Of a stretch of 64,000 nucleotides of DNA, positions 21,501-29,508 are shown piece by piece. Position 1 is the stretch's first letter. Every line of letters starts with the position of its first letter. The translations under genes and the position numbers were made by a program. This DNA is from Lineus longissimus (Eukaryota > Nemertea > Pilidiophora > Heteronemertea > Lineidae), in the NCBI RefSeq assembly GCF_910592395.1, contig NC_088325.1, forward strand, positions 8,932,109 through 8,996,108. Reading direction: 5' to 3'. Below the pieces are notes generated by a model. That model worked only from the letters and a program-made list of their open reading frames with translations. It ran no database searches and was not told the origin of the DNA.

Positions 21501-24500
21501 TGTTCTAAGGATACACTTGAACACTTATATCAAATAAGCGAATTTTAATTTGAAGGCAACTTTGGTGAAATGATCGTGGTACCGAAAATCTTTCCTCTTT
21601 TCAACTACCATTCCAACATTTCAGGTGGGCATTTAGGAAGGGATAAAACCTTGGACAAAGTTGAAAAGCGCTATTGGTGGCAAAACATTGTAGCGGACGT
21701 TAATGCCTTTCTGAAGAAATGCCCAAGATGCCAGCTGGTAAACCGCAAAATGAATATGGTCGCCCCGCCTCTTCACCCGATCCCTGTCGCTAAAGCGCAA
21801 TGCTATAGAACGGTGAGTTTACACTCTTCATTTCTTATTACGGCAGAAGATTAGTGCCATAAAAAATAAAATATTATCTCGTTATTACGAGATCTTTTCT
21901 CGTTATTATGAGATCTTTTCTCGTTATTACGCGATGTTATCTCGTTATTACGATATCTTTTCTCGTTATTACGCGATCTTTTCTCGTTATTACGAGATGT
22001 TATCTCGTTATTACGAGATCTTTTCTCGTTATTACGAGATGCGAAAGTGCACGCAACATCGAGGATTAAGGTCTCATTAGGGAGTTTTTTTTTTCATTCA
22101 TGCGCGGCCAAGCCCTAACCGTAGTTCCTAAAATCATTGATTTCTCGGTCCTTACAGTATGTCAGCGTTGATTCAGCAGTTGTTTTGGCAAAGACATGTT
22201 TTTTGGAGTTTCTGAAACCTAGAGCGCTACTCAATAGGCGACTAACAAGAAACTACGCATTTATACTGTTGTTGCCGACGTATGTGTACACTGAACTTGG
22301 GATGTGCGTCGGCCCCGTGTTGAAATGCCGTCCAGTCCCAGTTGGTGCGTTTTTCGCTGATTTGTGCAAAATTCAACACATCTCAAAAGTTCAATGGTTG
22401 ACCCTCGATTTTTTTTGATTTTTGTGTAGCGTAAGCAACTGTCTTTCATTGGAGAATGGTCTCTGTAAGAATTATTCAGGAAGAAATGTATAATATTTGG
22501 GGTTTTTCGTGATTGTCCGGCCCAATTGGCAATATTGCCATTTGGGATGGTGCAGAGCTAGGAGCAAATGCGACGCTTATGATTTATTTAAAGAAATAAA
22601 ATTCCCGATTTAACATCCTGCAGAATCAGGGGAATCAGGCGTTTCCAGTGATATACGATACAAATGGGTTGTCCTCATGCATTCACTTTGGAAACGCATT
22701 TTGAAATAGATGTTACGTCCTGTTAATGGGACACGTCATCATCGCGTACATTTGGGAAAAACTCCCTAACGAGACCTAAAGCTCAGGATCAAGCGCGGGA
22801 AAGGTCCGTACCATATACCATCATCGCGTAATAACGAGAAAAGATCTCGTAATAACGAGAAAAGATATCGTAATAACGAGAAAAGATCGCGTAATAACGA
22901 GAAAAGATCGCGTAATAACGAGATAACATCGCGTAATAACGAGAAAAGATCTCGTAATAACGAGAAAAGATATCGTAATAACGAGAAAAGATCGCGTAAT
23001 AACGAGAAAAGATCGCGTAATAACGAGATAACATCGCGTAATAACGAGAAAAGATCTCGTAATAACGAGATAATATTTTATTTTTTATATTTTTTATGGC
23101 ACTAATCTGCTGCCGTAGTTTATAACTAACTGCAGTATGCTCATATAAATAGCGATAGTATCTTGCATTTGAATACAATGTAATATCTCGTAATGCAGTG
23201 GTGTCCTACTGGGCAAGACGCTACAATTGATTATCTGCGTTCTAACTCTACTTTCGTTTTGTCCCCTTTTTGTGATTTCAGATTGGTATCGATCTTATCG
23301 GGCATCTAGAAGAGTCAAGGAATGGCAATAAATACATATGCACGACGACTTGTTACTTCTCCAAGTGGGCCCAGGCGAACCCACTACCGTCAAAACATGC
23401 AGAAGGTCTTGCGAAGGTGCTTTTCAAGTCATTCTTGTGGTAAGTTTTATAGACTAAATTTGAACAATGAATAGAGAATGAAATCAGACAAATAAATAAT
23501 TTTCCTTTCTCCTTGATCATGTTGATAGGACATAGGCATAAGACATTACTATAACTTAAGACATAGGCGATAGTCAAATTAGCGCTTCTTTGGCAGCTAC
23601 ATGTAAGTATAACCCATCATGCCTTTCTCAGGGACAGGACTGTTCATCAATAGACATACGCACAAAAAAACATAATTCCGTATTCGTATTCTTTATTTCA
23701 GTTTTGGTTTCGCAAGGGTTTTGATCTCCGATCAAGGGCGGGAATTCAACAACGAGATTGCGAAGGGCATAGTGACTGCTTTAGAAATGTCGCACCACCG
23801 AACCACGGCTTACCACCCTCAGTCGAATGGATTAACTGGTAAGTAAAGGACTTGAGCAGGTTAACTTGTTAGCGCTATATAAATGCAGACAATACATTAC
23901 AAGGCCACATATTCTAATTCTGTTTTATACGTAAATTAATTTCGCTTCATTTGTTGTATTTTTTTCTCCAGAACGTTTCAATCAGACATTGGAAGCAATG
24001 CTACTAAAGATGGAGCCAGGTGATGACTGGGAGAACCAATTGCCTCAAGTCGTGTTCGCTTACAACACCTCAAAGCACGCCTCAACGGGATTTTCTCCCT
24101 TTTTCCTCATGTATGGCAGGTAATTATTGGTCTTCTGTTGTCTAAAAGGAAAGGAAAATTGACCCAAACTTTTGACACCAAAAAAGTCTTAAATTCAGCT
24201 TAGATTGATAATAAGTAAGTGATTCGTTCTGACATGTACTTACCAGTTTCCAAGTACTAACTGGTTATCAATATTGTTTTAAGCGCTGCGTGTGTAGCTA
24301 TAAGTGGTTACAATATCCTTGAATCACTCTTATTATGTGTCGCGCAAGTTCAATCATTATTCATTTTAGGGAACCCATTCTTCCTGAAGATGTGGATGAA
24401 CCCCGACCAAGTGGGAGTGAACAACATGCAGAGGTCAATAAGAGAGTTACTAGAATGCGAGAGTCTATAGGGCAGAAAGTGCTTAAAAACATCAAGAAGG

Positions 24501-24960
24501 CCCAGGGGCGACAAGAAACGCATTACAACAAGAGGAGGATCTCTCAAAACGTGAGTGTTAGACAAAACGTATTCATGTATTATTCATGAAAATGTTGCTT
24601 CATTTGACCATGCGAAGATGACGTCACTGATCTGAAGAAGGGAAATGTTGCAAAGAAGCTATTGTCTAAGGCAAGTGGCACCTTACATGTATTGCAAACT
24701 TCTGTTCTCAAACTTCATATTTCTTTTTGTTGCAGGATATCCCCGTTGGAACTAAGGTCCTGAAGAAAAATTTGGTACGATCGGATCGAAAAGGGGGAAA
24801 ATCTGCGTTACCTTGGCTGGGCCCGTATGTCATAAGGAGCAAGACCAAGAGCGGGGGATACTTGTTAACGAACGAGGATGGTATCCACTTGAAATCCTCA
24901 ATAAACGGGGCGAACTTAAAGATATGGCATGAGGGGCCGTCTGAGAATGAAAAGAAATAA
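15444..24960 (+). CDS. 8-exon integrase/transposase gene, GINGER/GIN-like, intact
   Basis: Joining 15444-15572, 21289-21463, 21625-21812, 23282-23439, 23702-23838, 23972-24119, 24370-24550 and 24736-24960 gives 1341 nt: 446 codons plus TAA with no interruption. Every intron is GT-AG and every phase matches. The product has an N-terminal basic segment, an HHCC zinc finger (His97, His104, Cys134, Cys137; H-x6-H-x29-C-x2-C), a DDE core (Asp168 in IGIDLIG, Asp227 in LISDQGREF, Glu263 in SNGLTERFNQ; exactly 35 residues between the last two) and a C-terminal basic region. It is of gypsy-integrase type, but no RT or RNase H is encoded and the gene is split. This fits GINGER transposases or the GIN/KRBA2-type host genes derived from them. 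The flanking CCGG/TGTAAAAG ends favour a transposon. The gene is apparently functional despite insertions in introns 1 and 3. Expected activity: strand transfer of element ends in the nucleus. Confidence 0.88.
15576..15835. repeat. Tandem array of about 35-bp units, 7-8 copies
   Basis: Units run GGACTTGGATTCCTAGGAAAG followed by C(A/T)GGTCT(T/G)GGG, with substitutions increasing toward the right. Each contains the palindrome TTCCTAGGAA. It starts 4 bp inside intron 1. The GGACTT...GATTCC core also occurs in both subterminal regions of the GINGER element. Confidence 0.9.
15937..16133. repeat. DIRS left inverted terminal repeat
   Basis: Almost perfect reverse complement of 20832-21049 over about 190 bp, sharing TCTACCATAAGGTTATTAAC, the CATGCCATGGCGCATGCGCA palindrome and TGACCACCTGAGATTGTCC. 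The outermost bases (ATTTCTTGCGC) differ from the right end and appear in the internal complementary region. Confidence 0.93.
16452..18084 (+). pseudogene. gag: DIRS gag-like protein, one frameshift
   Basis: The ATG at 16452 starts a basic Lys/Arg-rich N terminus, then a Ser/Pro/Arg-rich region. The frame ends at TGA 17544-17546, while the neighbouring frame is open from just after that (NIQDPTDIDLEARKRF, using the +1 frame) to TAA at 18082-18084. It continues with a helical segment (about 17600-17790) and a Gly/Arg-rich RGRGRGG-type end, typical of nucleic-acid-binding gag proteins of DIRS elements. One indel near 17540 explains the break. The open frame reaches back to 16263 without an ATG; I prefer the ATG. 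Confidence 0.75.
18102..19607 (+). pseudogene. DIRS RT/RNase H with RT core deleted
   Basis: The N-terminal RT part is present up to KKTGGFRPVIDLKLLNRHLAVPKF (about 18400-18475) and is followed directly by IPLGRLHLRPLQFYL, which normally lies after the RT catalytic core. About 200 residues including the YLDD-type active site are therefore missing, although the frame stays open. RNase H starts SLVCDASESGWGG, then is read in the +1 frame between the G-runs at 18688-18694 and 18876-18880 (HINLLEMKAVILAL...VLSDNTTVVSYIRRQG), and returns to the first frame (KKNVMADSLSRKN). It continues into the DIRS connector (IDLFATYLNHQLPLYVS...LVAPAWPSQPWFP). Two homopolymer indels and one internal deletion leave it inactive. 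Confidence 0.9.
19430..20484 (+). pseudogene. DIRS tyrosine recombinase, frameshifted before the catalytic His-Arg
   Basis: Overlaps the end of the RT frame. It has a core-binding region (SSRSVYESHFSAFKGWLDRRG) and the first catalytic Arg in STKRASELHAI near 19930. The reading frame that contains these runs to 20434, but HDVRKLSASW (His-x-x-Arg) and SHYLHDVQQQ (nucleophile Tyr) are in the -1 frame from about 20290 to TAG at 20482-20484. A single indel in the G-rich stretch 20276-20297 explains this. All four catalytic positions are otherwise recognisable. Confidence 0.9.
20651..20773. repeat. DIRS internal complementary region
   Basis: The first half (GTTTTCTAGGCTCATTAGCG...) is the complement of the element's left outer end. 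From about 20720 (ATTTCCCCTTTGAAATAAGG...) the second half is the complement of the right outer end. The two meet at ...GAAAT|ATTTC..., the circle junction expected from the DIRS replication model. Confidence 0.9.
20832..21049. repeat. DIRS right inverted terminal repeat
   Basis: Reverse complement of the left repeat. Its outer end ...CTTATTTCAAAGGGGAAAT is specific to this side and is represented in the internal complementary region. Confidence 0.93.
21289..21463 (+). CDS. GINGER gene exon 2 (residues 44-101)
   Basis: Acceptor TTTTTACAG|CTTGAACG and donor TTAG|GTAAGC. It carries a basic LKKK patch, an acidic YDDADQDGE segment and the first zinc-finger His (97). Confidence 0.88.
21625..21812 (+). 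CDS. GINGER gene exon 3, integrase zinc finger (residues 102-164)
   Basis: Acceptor CATTTCAG|GTGGGC and donor ACG|GTGAGT. It encodes GGHLGRDKTLDKVEKRYWW and CPRCQLVNRK, completing the HHCC finger. Confidence 0.93.
21840..23116. repeat. 1.28-kb foldback repeat in intron 3 built of palindromic units
   Basis: The left end (ACGGCAGAAGATTAGTGCC, 21840) and right end (GGCACTAATCTGCTGCCGT, to 23116) are inverted copies. Both arms then consist of 18-21 bp units (about 9 left, about 13 right) with the palindromic core TCTCGTTATTACGAGA. The centre contains another inverted pair around GGTCTC(G/A)TTAGGGAGTTTTT (22070-22090 and 22758-22776). Confidence 0.85.
22629..22776 (-). repeat. Dispersed repeat, copy 1 (partner at 52622)
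   Basis: About 150 bp, highly similar in inverted orientation to 52622-52773. Shared landmarks are GGTCTCGTTAGGGAG, CGCGATGATGACGTG (with one change), GACGTAACATCTATTT and GCATGAGGACAA. Confidence 0.85.
23282..23439 (+). CDS. GINGER gene exon 4, first catalytic Asp (residues 165-216)
   Basis: Acceptor GATTTCAG|ATTGGT and donor TTGTG|GTAAGT. Asp168 is codon 23291-23293. Confidence 0.92.
23702..23838 (+). CDS. GINGER gene exon 5, second catalytic Asp (residues 217-262)
   Basis: Acceptor TTTATTTCAG|TTTTGG and donor ACTG|GTAAGT. Asp227 is codon 23730-23732. It ends in the integrase signature TTAYHPQSNGLT. Confidence 0.93.
23972..24119 (+). CDS. GINGER gene exon 6, catalytic Glu (residues 263-311)
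   Basis: The Glu263 codon is split G (23838) | AA (23972-23973), so catalysis depends on correct splicing of intron 5. Acceptor TTTCTCCAG; donor GGCAG|GTAATT. Confidence 0.93.
24370..24550 (+). CDS. GINGER gene exon 7 (residues 312-372)
   Basis: Acceptor CATTTTAG|GGAACC and donor AAAAC|GTGAGT, phase 0. It follows the conserved FFLMYGR/EP transition of gypsy-type integrases and is rich in charged helices (RMRESIGQKVLKNIKKAQ). Confidence 0.88.
24736..24960 (+). CDS. GINGER gene exon 8, C-terminal domain (residues 373-446)
   Basis: Acceptor TTGTTGCAG|GATATC. It has a beta-rich module (GTKVLKKN...LPWLGPYVIRSKTKSGGYLL) comparable to the GPY/F module of gypsy integrases and stops at TAA 24958-24960. 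Confidence 0.88.
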   Translation, partial: DIPVGTKVLKKNLVRSDRKGGKSALPWLGPYVIRSKTKSGGYLLTNEDGIHLKSSINGANLKIWHEGPSENEKK

Positions 24961-25319
24961 ACTACCTTCCAGTCTTCATGTCACTGTCAACACATTATCA
25001 ATACCACAATATGTATCAATTCTGGTTAAAAACAGAGTGATTTGAGAGCCCAATTCAAGAGCAGGGTATGATACTAGTATTTATGTCAACCCTTGTGAAT
25101 ACTTGCATTAAATACAGAATCTGGTTAAACAGAATGACTTGTTGATTTATTTATGTACATACATGTACAGTACAAGGCGAATGAAATTGTAAAAGCCATT
25201 GCCATAGAAAATCGGTAAGTGCAACACCTCACTGCGAATGAAAATTAGGTGCAGGCACTTTGAGTAGAGTAATGTATCTTCCTTGAAAATCTACTGTAGT
25301 TTTGCATAGGACTTGGAAT

Positions 25320-25531
25320 ACTAGTTTGTTCTAGTAATGGAAGTCCACCTAGGACGGAGATTACTAGATTTTGGACCTACATTCCTAAGGAGTCACGGTC
25401 CAAGGACATTGGTTGCTAGTAACCTAAGTCCTAGGACTCCAGCTCCCAGCCGTCCAGGACCGTTGGACTTAGATTCCCAGGAGTTAGAGTCCGGCGGACT
25501 CCAGCTAGGTAGGTCGTGGGTTACTTTTACA
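25320..25531. repeat. Right subterminal region of the GINGER element
   Basis: Dense in short palindromes of the form GTCC-n-GGAC (GTCCTAGGAC near 25430, AGTCCGGCGGACT near 25489) and ends ...TTACTTTTACA. Mirrors the GGAC/GTCC-rich left subterminal region. Confidence 0.65.
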
Positions 25532-25535
25532 CCGG

Positions 25536-26034
25536 TTCATAAGGCGTAATGCAGACGCCTACCGCGAGCACAGGGCACTATACCGTTTCACTCATTGGTC
25601 GAAAGTTGAATGAAGTAGGTGTATTACTAGTAGAAGGACAGATTGGCCTAACGAGACACATAGGATATGCAAAGCGCTCGCGTTTATTGTGGTTTGCGGT
25701 CTGAGTTTGCGGTTTCATTGCGGTTTCAGTGCGGTTTTGCGGTTTGGGTCTGTTTGATAGATCAACGTTAACCCTTTCTCACATAAAACGCGTTGGAGTG
25801 GGCATCACAGGCCTTTTGGGGGCTCTACCAGCATCGCTTCAAGAGAGCGACGCTTCATGCATTCAGGTTCATTCAGATTGGCTTTCATCCAATCTTTATT
25901 CATCTTTTTTGCCTTTATTCATTGTTTTTATTTTTTATTTCTCATTTCTCATTTCTGTTTTTTAATTTTTTTTATTCATTATTTTGGATTTTTATTCTGG
26001 TCCGGTTGCCGATTGTCTCTGTTGACCCGATTGC
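25536..26034. other. Spacer with GCGGTTT-rich tract
   Basis: About seven close copies of TTGCGGT/GTGCGGTTT between 25690 and 25750, then T-rich sequence. No gene is supported. It may contain the 3' flank of the pogo-like element, but I found no matching terminal repeat. Confidence 0.5.
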
Positions 26035-27390
26035 TTACGGCCCTGCTATCTCAGGCTCAAACTCATCAGGCAGATTGAGGAATTCTACCCCCTGTTCGTC
26101 GTCATCGTCGTCATCTGGAACTGGGTGTGGACCTGCGTCTATGTTCTGTGGGCGTAACGCTTTCTCAAATCCATGCTCGACGACCTCTTTGCTGATCGCT
26201 TCCAAGGCACAGCTGACGATGTTGACAACATCTCTGAGTCCAATTGGATCACACTGGCCTGCTTCGTTGGTGTTTTCGGTCTTCCATGAATTCCATGCTT
26301 GTCTGGCGTGACATTTGAAGGATCTCATGACAGCCACATTCAGGGGTTGTGCCAAAGATGTGCATTCGGCCGGTACAAAGTTGAGTCTGCCCCCTTCTGC
26401 AGTGAGACGATTCCTGAAGTTCTCCGTTCGATGTACTCTGAACTGATCCACCAAAAGTATGAACTGTTCAGCCTGGGCCTCATGGACGTATGGGATGAAG
26501 ATTTCGTCAAGCCAATGGTGAATCGTCTCCGGTCTGACCCATCCCGTGGCGGACGATGTGACCACAACGTTTCCGGGCAACTCGGCCTCTTCCATAGCTC
26601 GAAGCGCGCGAACAAATCCTCTTCTCGGAAAGGTGTTGTGGGCTCGCATCTTATCGCCATTCACCGCCACGCAAAGTGTAACAGAACATCCCAGCTTTGG
26701 ATTCTTCCTGGAGGTTCGTACATCAACAGCCTTGCCGCCTTTCTCATTGAGGGTGTACATTAGGCGGAGGTCAAAAAGGAGGAAAGTCTGGTCCATGTTG
26801 AAAAACAGGCGCATTGGTATACCAAAATTGTCGATGGTGTTGGTTATTTCATCGCGAAAGTTTCGAACCAGGACAACGGCGTTTTCTGGAATGGTGGTAG
26901 TGTTCTTCGTGACTTTTTGCAGGCTGATGTCCTTCCTATTCATAAAAAGTTCCACCCAGCCGTTGGATGCATGGAAATCATGCATTAGTGGTTTTGCCTC
27001 TGTGGCGAGTTGTCGGCGCTCTTCTGGGAGGGCATCCCACCAGGTCTTGAATAGTTGCACGGCCTTCTCCTGGACATCCTGGATCACAACAGGTAGACGT
27101 CTTCGCCGAACATCCCGGAACCAAATTTCTAGTTGGTCTTCGACCTCAGGCCAGTAACCAATCAACCCCTGCTTCACCTTTCGGTCTTTGCCCCGGTTCT
27201 GCTCCTCCTTCAATTCCAGGTCATGACGGTTCCACCTGCGAAACTTCTCAAAAAGTATGTTGTGGTGGTTGGCAAATTCTGTCATCGTTCGCACAGTGCC
27301 ATTTCCAATGGCAATCTCAAAGTCTCGCAGGTATCGCAGCTTCTCCGACACGGAATAACTACGCTTTCTTTTAGGCAGTGGCTCATCCAT
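26035..27390 (-). CDS. Pogo/Tigger-like (DDE_1, CENP-B-type) transposase with Asp-to-Asn change
   Basis: An uninterrupted minus-strand ORF. I take the ATG at 27388-27390 (MDEPLPKRKRSYSVSEKLR), which opens with a basic pogo-type helix-turn-helix; the frame extends 25 codons upstream without family features. The order is psq-like HTH, a second HTH (about residues 85-185, WFRDVRRRRLPVVIQDVQEKA... NGWVELFMNRK), then the DDE_1 core. The first Asp is in FFNMDQTFLLFD, the second in ILLVDQFRVHRT, and the third position reads TSLAQPLNVAV where the family has PLD. The Asn codon is AAT, one transition from GAT. An acidic DDDDDDEQG tail follows. Either a dying copy or a binding-only derivative; an intact 452-codon frame with a lost catalytic residue is compatible with domestication. 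No convincing terminal repeats were found. Confidence 0.88.
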   Translation of the reverse strand: MDEPLPKRKRSYSVSEKLRYLRDFEIAIGNGTVRTMTEFANHHNILFEKFRRWNRHDLELKEEQNRGKDRKVKQGLIGYWPEVEDQLEIWFRDVRRRRLPVVIQDVQEKAVQLFKTWWDALPEERRQLATEAKPLMHDFHASNGWVELFMNRKDISLQKVTKNTTTIPENAVVLVRNFRDEITNTIDNFGIPMRLFFNMDQTFLLFDLRLMYTLNEKGGKAVDVRTSRKNPKLGCSVTLCVAVNGDKMRAHNTFPRRGFVRALRAMEEAELPGNVVVTSSATGWVRPETIHHWLDEIFIPYVHEAQAEQFILLVDQFRVHRTENFRNRLTAEGGRLNFVPAECTSLAQPLNVAVMRSFKCHARQAWNSWKTENTNEAGQCDPIGLRDVVNIVSCALEAISKEVVEHGFEKALRPQNIDAGPHPVPDDDDDDEQGVEFLNLPDEFEPEIAGP

Positions 27391-27499
27391 ATTTCTACAG
27401 GTTGTAGGCAAGGCAAGAAGAGGTTTCCGACAGTACCCAAACGTTATATACGCCTGAAACCTCACTGATTACTCAATAGTTATTGCCCTTTTAGGCCTA

Positions 27500-27705
27500 C
27501 GTGGTGTCCCAACTAAAATGCTAAGGTAATTCTCCCGGATTCCAAACTATGGACCAGACATTGTTGTTCGAAGTTCCTTTCTTTCAATCATCCATTACAC
27601 TTAGTAAACAAGCCTTGATATGCATTATTTACGCTTTTTAAGGTACTCAAATTTTGAAATTAAACACCCCGTAAAAACCGGTGGAGTATTTTGTGGGACA
27701 CCCCG
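27500..27705. mobile_element. 206-bp mariner-like MITE
   Basis: The left end CGTGGTGTCCCA...AAAAT and right end ATTTTGTGGGACACCCCG are imperfect inverted repeats (about 18 of 20 alignable) with TA immediately outside each (27498-27499, 27706-27707), the Tc1/mariner target. Confidence 0.65.
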
Positions 27706-28329
27706 TATTATTCCGCCGCGGCACTCGTCCGTACAAATGACGCAACCCTATTAGGTCACCTGCGAAACATACAGCAGCCCCTCTAAAACCTAGGCCTGCC
27801 TTCCAAGTTGACAGTCTACTGCTATTGGTTGTTACCATGCGTGTATTGTGATCCTCTACTACGTACCATCATAAGGTGGGTTTGGCCTGAATATTAGGAA
27901 CCGGTGGTTTGTCGATGAAAATACAGTATTCACATTGATGTGGTTGTCCAGAATTAGTATAGAAAACTTCGTTTTTGTAGTCTATGCTTAATTTGCGGTA
28001 CAACTTGTCTTATTCCTACAATATCTGCCTAAGTGGTGAAGACTATTGCATGTGCTGTGTTGTGTAGCATGTTCGACAGAATAGGCCTATGTGAGGAGAA
28101 ACAATTGGCTCAAAGTGACTTAAAATGCAGTGATGAAAGGCAGACTGACCGCTATGGTTACCAGTATGCACTGTCCTGACTGTCCGCTATTATTACACTT
28201 GCAGTGTATTTCTAATGTGAGAGGCTATTGTATCTTTTCTTTTGTTCCTTTTTTTCTGAGTGGGATGACTCGGGGATGACTTATTAGGAGGTTGAGAATA
28301 GTAACTTTCCAATGATACTTTGCGATGCA

Positions 28330-28600
28330 ATGATTAAGCGAAGATGTCATGTTCGAAGTCTGAGTGTGGAGCTCGACTCCCAACTGACCATGCAACGTCA
28401 AGTTGGTAGCATCTTGTCAAGTTGCAGTTTCCACCTTAGACAGCTTGGTCAGATTCGGAGTGTCATTGACACTGACACCTGCAAGACTGCAGTCCACTCC
28501 CTCGTGACATTGCGTTTAGATTACTGCAACTCACTTCTGGCCGGTGCTTCTGCTGCACAAATTGCACGTCTCCAGAGACTTCTCGATTTTGCTGTCATTT
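28330..28600 (+). pseudogene. LINE RT fragment (L2/CR1/Rex-like C-terminal region)
   Basis: The frame reads VRSLSVELDSQLTMQRQVGSI...LRQLGQIRSVIDTDTCKTAVHSLVTLRLDYCNSLLAG...IARLQRL, the post-active-site region typical of L2/Rex-type elements. It breaks off before a 20-nt poly-G run (28632-28651). No upstream domain is present. Confidence 0.85.
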
Positions 28601-28830
28601 TCATAATCTTGGGGGTACGACTTAGTAAGTTGGGGGGGGGGGGGGGGGGGGCTACTTACCGAAGTGAGGCTGGGATTACCTAATTTTACGAAACGGTTTC
28701 GGCGTAATCACAATACATATCAGGCAATAGCATGCCACGACCGTCAGCTGATCTTGCTCCAGTATGCCCTCAGCATACAAAGTGATTTGTTTTAAGATGA
28801 ATGCTACTCAGCTCTTAAATTAAAACTTAC

Positions 28831-29166
28831 CTAAAACCTCCAATCTCAGTCTGGTTGTGGCCTCGCGTCCATCTGCCTCACACCCCCAATTTCCACTGTC
28901 CGATATTTGAACATTACTTAATTTAAAATTAAAATTGTTCTCATCACATTGACTCTTCGTCAATCTTGATTTGGAATCATTTACCGAATCTTCATTAACG
29001 AAACAATTTAACGTCATATGAACTGTTCCTCTGTTGTGACGCTTGTCCTTCCACCACACGACATAGCTGGCAGTTCCACCCGCAACGTTGCACATTAGCG
29101 TTGTTGTATCGCCCAGCCGCGGCCGTGAATTGCTGAAGGTATTCTTCACCGTCAGCCCAAGAGTAC
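28831..29166 (-). CDS. Immunoglobulin-like domain exon of a host gene
   Basis: The minus-strand exon is bounded by acceptor CCAATTTCAG (outside 29166) and donor TTTTAG|GTAAGT (outside 28831). It is phase 1 at both ends, as usual for exons encoding a complete Ig domain. It encodes TLMCNVAGG..YVVWWKDKR (B-strand Cys and the core Trp) and ISDSGNWGCEA (DxGxxxC, F strand), then a G strand TTRLRLEV. It is a V- or I-set-like domain of roughly 105 residues, probably from a cell-surface or secreted protein. Neighbouring exons were not identified; the LINE insertion at 29509 would lie in the preceding intron. Confidence 0.8.
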
Positions 29167-29223
29167 CTGAAATTGGAAAAGCAACACGATATTATGCTTT
29201 GTATACACAGGGGCGTAGCTAGC

Positions 29224-29239
29224 GGGGGGGGGGGGGGGG
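29224..29239. repeat. 16-nt poly-G run
   Basis: Uninterrupted G homopolymer. Confidence 0.95.
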
Positions 29240-29508
29240 ATCAGGAGTCACCAAAAATGTTGTTTTGACCGAAACAGCTCAAAGGTGTATGCCCTCCCCT
29301 TTCCCCAAACCAAAAGGCCAGCGACGCCCGTTTTACACACAGGCCAATAAAATGTGTAACAACATATTGATACATTGTTAAACGTTAGGTGGGAATAGAT
29401 GATTGTTCAAACAAAACTTTATCGATGATGATGCATGTAACAGTTGCACTAGAATACACAGATAAGTCACTAATGTACGAATGGTTTGAACATAAACCAC
29501 CAAAAAAG

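Larger units (their letters stand above)
14909..25531 (+). mobile_element. Candidate GINGER-type DNA transposon, 10.6 kb with nested insertions
   Basis: The left end TGTAAAAGAAATG (14909) and the right end ...TTACTTTTACA (25531) are inverted copies over TGTAAAAG plus a few further bases, and CCGG lies directly outside both (14905-14908, 25532-25535). GINGER elements, as I know them, have gypsy-like TGT... termini, short target duplications and an integrase-type transposase, which fits the 8-exon integrase gene inside. Both subterminal regions, and the array in intron 1, carry GGAC...GTCC palindromes and GGACTTAGATTC-like motifs, suggesting they belong to one element. The DIRS copy (15937-21049) and the foldback repeat (21840-23116) are secondary insertions or expansions. 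The terminal repeats are short, so the boundary call is less certain than the gene call. Confidence 0.7.

Noticed and set aside
21870-23070. CRISPR or coding repeat (minus-strand ORF with SRYYAIF repeats)
   Set aside because: The reading frame is a by-product of the 20-bp palindromic units; there is no start context or domain.
25690-25750. Terminal repeat of the pogo-like element (GCGGTTT tract)
   Set aside because: No inverted counterpart was found beyond the 5' end of the ORF.
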